Origin: Vanilla planifolia
Taxonomy: Eukaryota > Streptophyta > Magnoliopsida > Asparagales > Orchidaceae
DNA length: 64,000 nt
Reading direction: 5' to 3'
Assembly (NCBI GenBank): GCA_023846275.1
Contig: CM043875.1
Coordinates: 9,543,958-9,607,957 of the forward strand
In this document: piece after piece, positions 60,758 to 64,000 of the stretch
Numbering within the stretch: position 1 is the stretch's first letter
How the letters are laid out: the number at the start of each line of letters is the position of its first letter
Notes under the pieces: model-generated
Told to the model about the DNA's origin: nothing
What the model saw: only the letters and a program-made list of their open reading frames with translations
Database searches by the model: none
Made by a program: the position numbers and the translations under genes

Positions 60758-62151
60758 TGTACCCTTGAGGTTGATGACTATAAAGTAAGCTATTGATTAT
60801 TAGTGAATAGTTGAAGTGCTTATATGTAGACAATAGCTATTATATGTAATAGATGATTAAAAAAGAGCAAGATTCATGCATTTGGATTTGAAAGAAGATT
60901 ATGTCTTGTGCTCAAGCTTTTGGCACAAGCTACATATCATGGAGCCTTTAGTCATAACTCTTGGGGAGTGGCTACCCATTAGGAGTTTACTTTCAAAAAA
61001 ATTAATTGGTTTGAACTTTTAATCTTTTGCTTTATATATATATATGGCACTTAAGAATCATTACATGCATCATCTTTTTAAGTCATGTTTTCTAACTATT
61101 AAAGTTCTCTACAACTTCATTTATTTGTTAATATTAACATTTCAATTTGTTCTAAGTTTAATTCAAGAATTAAAGTAATAAATGAAACATAAAATAAGTT
61201 ATATTCTTTTATTATTTAATGATCATACAATATGATATCTAATATTATACTTTTATGATCTATACTCAGTCTTAAGTTATAATAAATTTTGAGTTTATCA
61301 TGATATCATATAAATTTGTTGACTTCATCATATAGATGTGACTATCATTTAAAATTAAGAATAAAATTATAGATTTGATCATATGAGGTATAAAGGTTTA
61401 TATATGTATCATTTGTTCCCTAAGAGTCAAGTTTTCATAGTATCATATAAATATGAAGTTTCTTTTGTATAAGTATGTAATTTATTTTCTCTTGGATTCT
61501 ATTATAATATAAGCTTAGTCATGGTTGGACATGAGATATTAATATATCATACTAATATGACCCTATCATGACACCATAGCTTGGTTGTATGAATAATAAT
61601 CCTGGTAAGATCATCGAGCTTTATTTTGTGTGCTTATAAGGACTGCATTGTATAGTACAAAGTAAAGATTATATCTATATGATCTATTTCTTATCTCATA
61701 AAACTAAAAATTATTTAAGTAAAAATGGATTCATAGTATTATATGAATATGATATCCATAATATAATGATACATTTATTCCTTCATTAATCCTAAATATT
61801 ATCAGTCTACATTAACTTATGATGGTGATCCAAATATCACACTTGTACTATATCTCCTTATAGGAGATTTAAAACAAAACTAATAAAAGTTATTATATTA
61901 TTACAATAGGTTTATCATATATGTATGACTATTTTTTTAGTCTAACTTAATTAAATACTTTATGGTTATATAACAATTCATCCTTATATGATCACATCAA
62001 ACCATTTTCTTAAGAGCTCGACTCTTGATGAAAATGAATATCGTACGATGATGATCTATTATTGCACATGTAAGATTTATTTAAATTGTAAAATAGAACT
62101 TCATTATTCTTATGTGAACTTTGTGTTCTTCTAGTATTATATATATACCTC

Positions 62152-62194
<43 letters not shown>

Positions 62195-63173
62195 ATTAAA
62201 CATTATATTACCAACTAGTGTCGTACAATATGAAGACACTTCTCGTACTTGTATGATAAGTCATTTAGAATCAGTTTAGAGTTTATCATAGGTTTAGATT
62301 ATCAGGGTGATCAGAGTTCACTACTTATCATTCTACTATGATGTATGCAACATACTAATATCATACATTATCAAAACTTATAATAACTAGTTGTTTCATC
62401 TTAAAAATGTAATTAAGCCACTTGAATTTTTGTATTTGCATCTAATTTGCTTACAAAAAGAGTAGAAGAATAAGAACTGGTCATGATGCAAACCTTGCTA
62501 AATCATTTGAAATATTGCAAGAAAGAAATTACTTGAAAATAATTTGTGCCAAAATTTAGGAAGAAGAGATTCTATTGTTACATTTATACCACTCTATCTT
62601 GTTTTCATGTACTTTACTTTGTATCAAGTGCTACCTTATTTTGTAATATCTCTTACATCATTTAATTATTGTGCATATAGATTCTACAAGTGAATGATAC
62701 TAACTTTGTGAACTTTATTGTATTGTAAGTGCCATAATAATTTGAAAGCTGTCACATTTATTTCTCTTGGAAGGTGTACCCCTACCAACTTTGTCAATAT
62801 GGTGTAGTTTGTAAGGTTTAGCTATGACAAAAGTGAGTAGTTTGTTAGTGAAAACCTAGTCAAGTTAATTGAGAAGGGATGTAGGCATTGGTTGGATTGA
62901 ATCATCAAAAATCTTATGCTCTCTACCTTTACTTGACTCATTGCTTCACATAATAATTGCCACAAAAAGTTTTATAAGACTAAAGAATAGTTTTTACATA
63001 GCATTTAAAGAAATTGAGATTTATTTATTTTACTTTAGATTGCTATATAAGTCTATTGAAATTGATTTTAAAGTAAAAGTTTTTATCATAACCTTTTATT
63101 TAAAACTAAGAGATTTGAAAATCCTCATAATTCACACCCCCTTTTTTTTGCATATTGATTACCTATAATCTCA
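60758..63173 (+). repeat. Right LTR of element B
   Basis: This 2416-bp LTR starts TGTACCCTTGAGG after the polypurine tract and ends near aatctCA. Its U5 part includes gggatgtaggcattggttgg (62876-62895), a good match to the 'ggacgtaggcaaggttggccgaacc' segment of plant copia LTRs, and the closing cataattcacaccccc shared with element A. The open frame at 62869-63168 lies over this noncoding end and is not a gene. The exact last base is uncertain by about 20 bp. Confidence 0.7.
62152..62190. repeat. TACA/TA microsatellite
   Basis: Tacatacataca followed by an (AT)n run from 62163 to 62190, inside the right LTR of element B. The left LTR lacks it, so it expanded after insertion or differs between the copies. 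Confidence 0.9.
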
Positions 63174-64000
63174 ACATTACTATGCAAGCTCCTATATTAC
63201 TTCATGTTAGATAGATCGATGCCTTTACTTTGAACACACTCTGTCAAATCATACAACTATGATCAAGTCTTTGCACACATACGATGCCACCGACAACTCA
63301 ATCTTACCAACATGTCTCACATTATCTAGTATGGTTGAAGTCATCCTATAGTATGTTTGCTTCATTAATGCTTGCATGACACATCTTTATACTAGTCTAA
63401 TCTCCTTATTTCCTTATTGAATTGGTTGTATAAATATAATTTATCCATTGTAATTTTAAAACAACTAACAAGCAATAATATTCTTGTCTTCAACCTCTCA
63501 ATTTAAACTCAAACCAAGTCCTAAACCCCTCAAATCTCTTCTAAAGCACTCTTACATTTCCTATAACTCGTACAAAGCCTAACCCCAACTAAATTTTCAT
63601 AAAACCAAGTTAAACTTCCTATCTATGTTTCTTCCTCTCGTTACTTGGGTTTCTGCCCTTACCTCTTTCTCTCCTCTTATTTTTATCTCTTTTCTCATAA
63701 TCGACCTTTCTCTCTCCATCTTATTTTTCCATTAACCTCTCACCTGACCCAACCAAGGATCACCATTAATCTTATCCTCAACTAAAAAAATAAAGTTTAG
63801 GATTAATACATTATAAATTTTTCTTACATAAATTAAGGAGTTACCCTTATGTCCTTTTTATTTAAGATTTTATAATTAACTACCTAAACCTCCAAAAATT
63901 ACAAACTCACATTATTAAATTCCTCTTAAGGAGAGTTATTCGGTAATATGCTTAAATAAAAATTTTAAATATGTTTGAAACCATGTTTCTTCCTTATAAT
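63174..64000 (-). repeat. Gypsy-type LTR running off the right edge
   Basis: From about 63500 the reverse complement follows the same order as 28100-28420: an atttaaaattttta-like tract, ctccttaagagg/ctcttcaagaa, gtgagtttgtaatttttg, aattataaaat, then a gagg-rich purine tract. On the plus strand the last is seen as the ctttctctcc stretch at 63620-63740. The start of this LTR lies beyond 64000. Element B may be inserted in it, which would place the rest to the left of 53808. Confidence 0.45.

Larger units (their letters stand above)
53808..63173 (+). mobile_element. Element B: second member of the element A family
   Basis: Left LTR (53808 to about 55735) and right LTR (60758-63173) flank a gag relic, a spacer and a second-ORF relic, with a polypurine tract before the right LTR. 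The plan equals that of element A, without any visible pol. The 3' end of the left LTR, the primer-binding site and the N-terminal half of gag are missing or replaced by an unrecognised block (55736-56929). Flanking pentamers do not give a convincing target-site duplication. Its right flank resembles a minus-oriented gypsy LTR, which may be the insertion target. Confidence 0.7.

Noticed and set aside
62152-62190. AT repeat as a functional element
   Set aside because: A simple microsatellite inside an LTR, absent from the partner LTR, with no sign of function.
62869-63168. 99-codon plus-strand open frame
   Set aside because: It covers the U5 end of the element B right LTR. The corresponding part of element A is not open in the same frame.
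1-64000. CRISPR arrays, bacterial operons, rRNA, tRNA or organelle DNA insertions
   Set aside because: No spaced direct-repeat array, tRNA cloverleaf, rRNA core sequence or chloroplast/mitochondrial gene was seen, and the transposon content shows that this is plant nuclear DNA.

Overview
This is a strongly AT-rich piece of a flowering-plant nuclear genome, of the kind found in heterochromatic or gene-poor regions. I find no intact host gene, tRNA, rRNA or organelle-derived gene. Every coding signal I can recognise is a decayed transposable element. The plant assignment rests on the families seen: copia elements of the SIRE/Maximus type with a Gag CCHC knuckle followed by a 'PKMVW'-type tail, L1-like LINEs with a DUF4283 ORF1 and a C-terminal RNase H, a UBN2-type copia Gag, and long gypsy-type LTRs beginning TGTAACAYC or TGTCACACC. 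The species cannot be told from the sequence alone. All element boundaries and homologies were found by reading and aligning by eye.

Layout. 1-8.9 kb: unassigned AT-rich DNA with one copia LTR (about 1986-2781), a hairpin (5407-5428), a possible short LTR with a primer-binding site (6200-6211), a 56-bp tandem repeat (6441-6534) and a gypsy LTR fragment (8572-8937). 8.95-27.69 kb: element A, a copia LTR retroelement with a left LTR at 8953-16240 and a right LTR at 25163-27690. Its left LTR is split by an unidentified segment of about 1.2 kb and by a 3.75-kb solo LTR that still has target-site duplications. Its gag is split by a second solo LTR (18287-21262). 27.96-32.14 kb: gypsy LTR remnants containing a long internal duplication, then a second copy of the copia LTR seen at 2 kb. 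32.14-36.94 kb: LINE B, preceded by a displaced copy of its own endonuclease/RT linker. 38.94-41.7 kb: a minus-strand LTR with polypurine tract, a copia gag relic and a CACTA-like subterminal region. 43.5-48.7 kb: LINE C, a full-length but heavily broken LINE. 48.7-53.8 kb: unassigned. 53.81-63.17 kb: element B, a relative of A, which may be inserted in a minus-strand gypsy LTR that runs off the right edge.

Elements A and B have the same plan: LTR of about 2.4-2.5 kb, Gag, a spacer where pol should be, a second ORF resembling the plant PF20167 'putative plant transposon protein' domain, a polypurine tract (AAGGNAGAGATT), LTR. Neither shows protease, integrase, RT or RNase H. They look like members of one non-autonomous family that would have depended on enzymes from another copia element. 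The LTRs, the pol-replacing spacers and several other patches are filled with short imperfect palindromes of the form ATCATAY-nn-RTATGAT. This is the most distinctive unexplained pattern in the window. The youngest visible event is a 202-bp tandem duplication inside element B whose two copies are identical over 200 bp.
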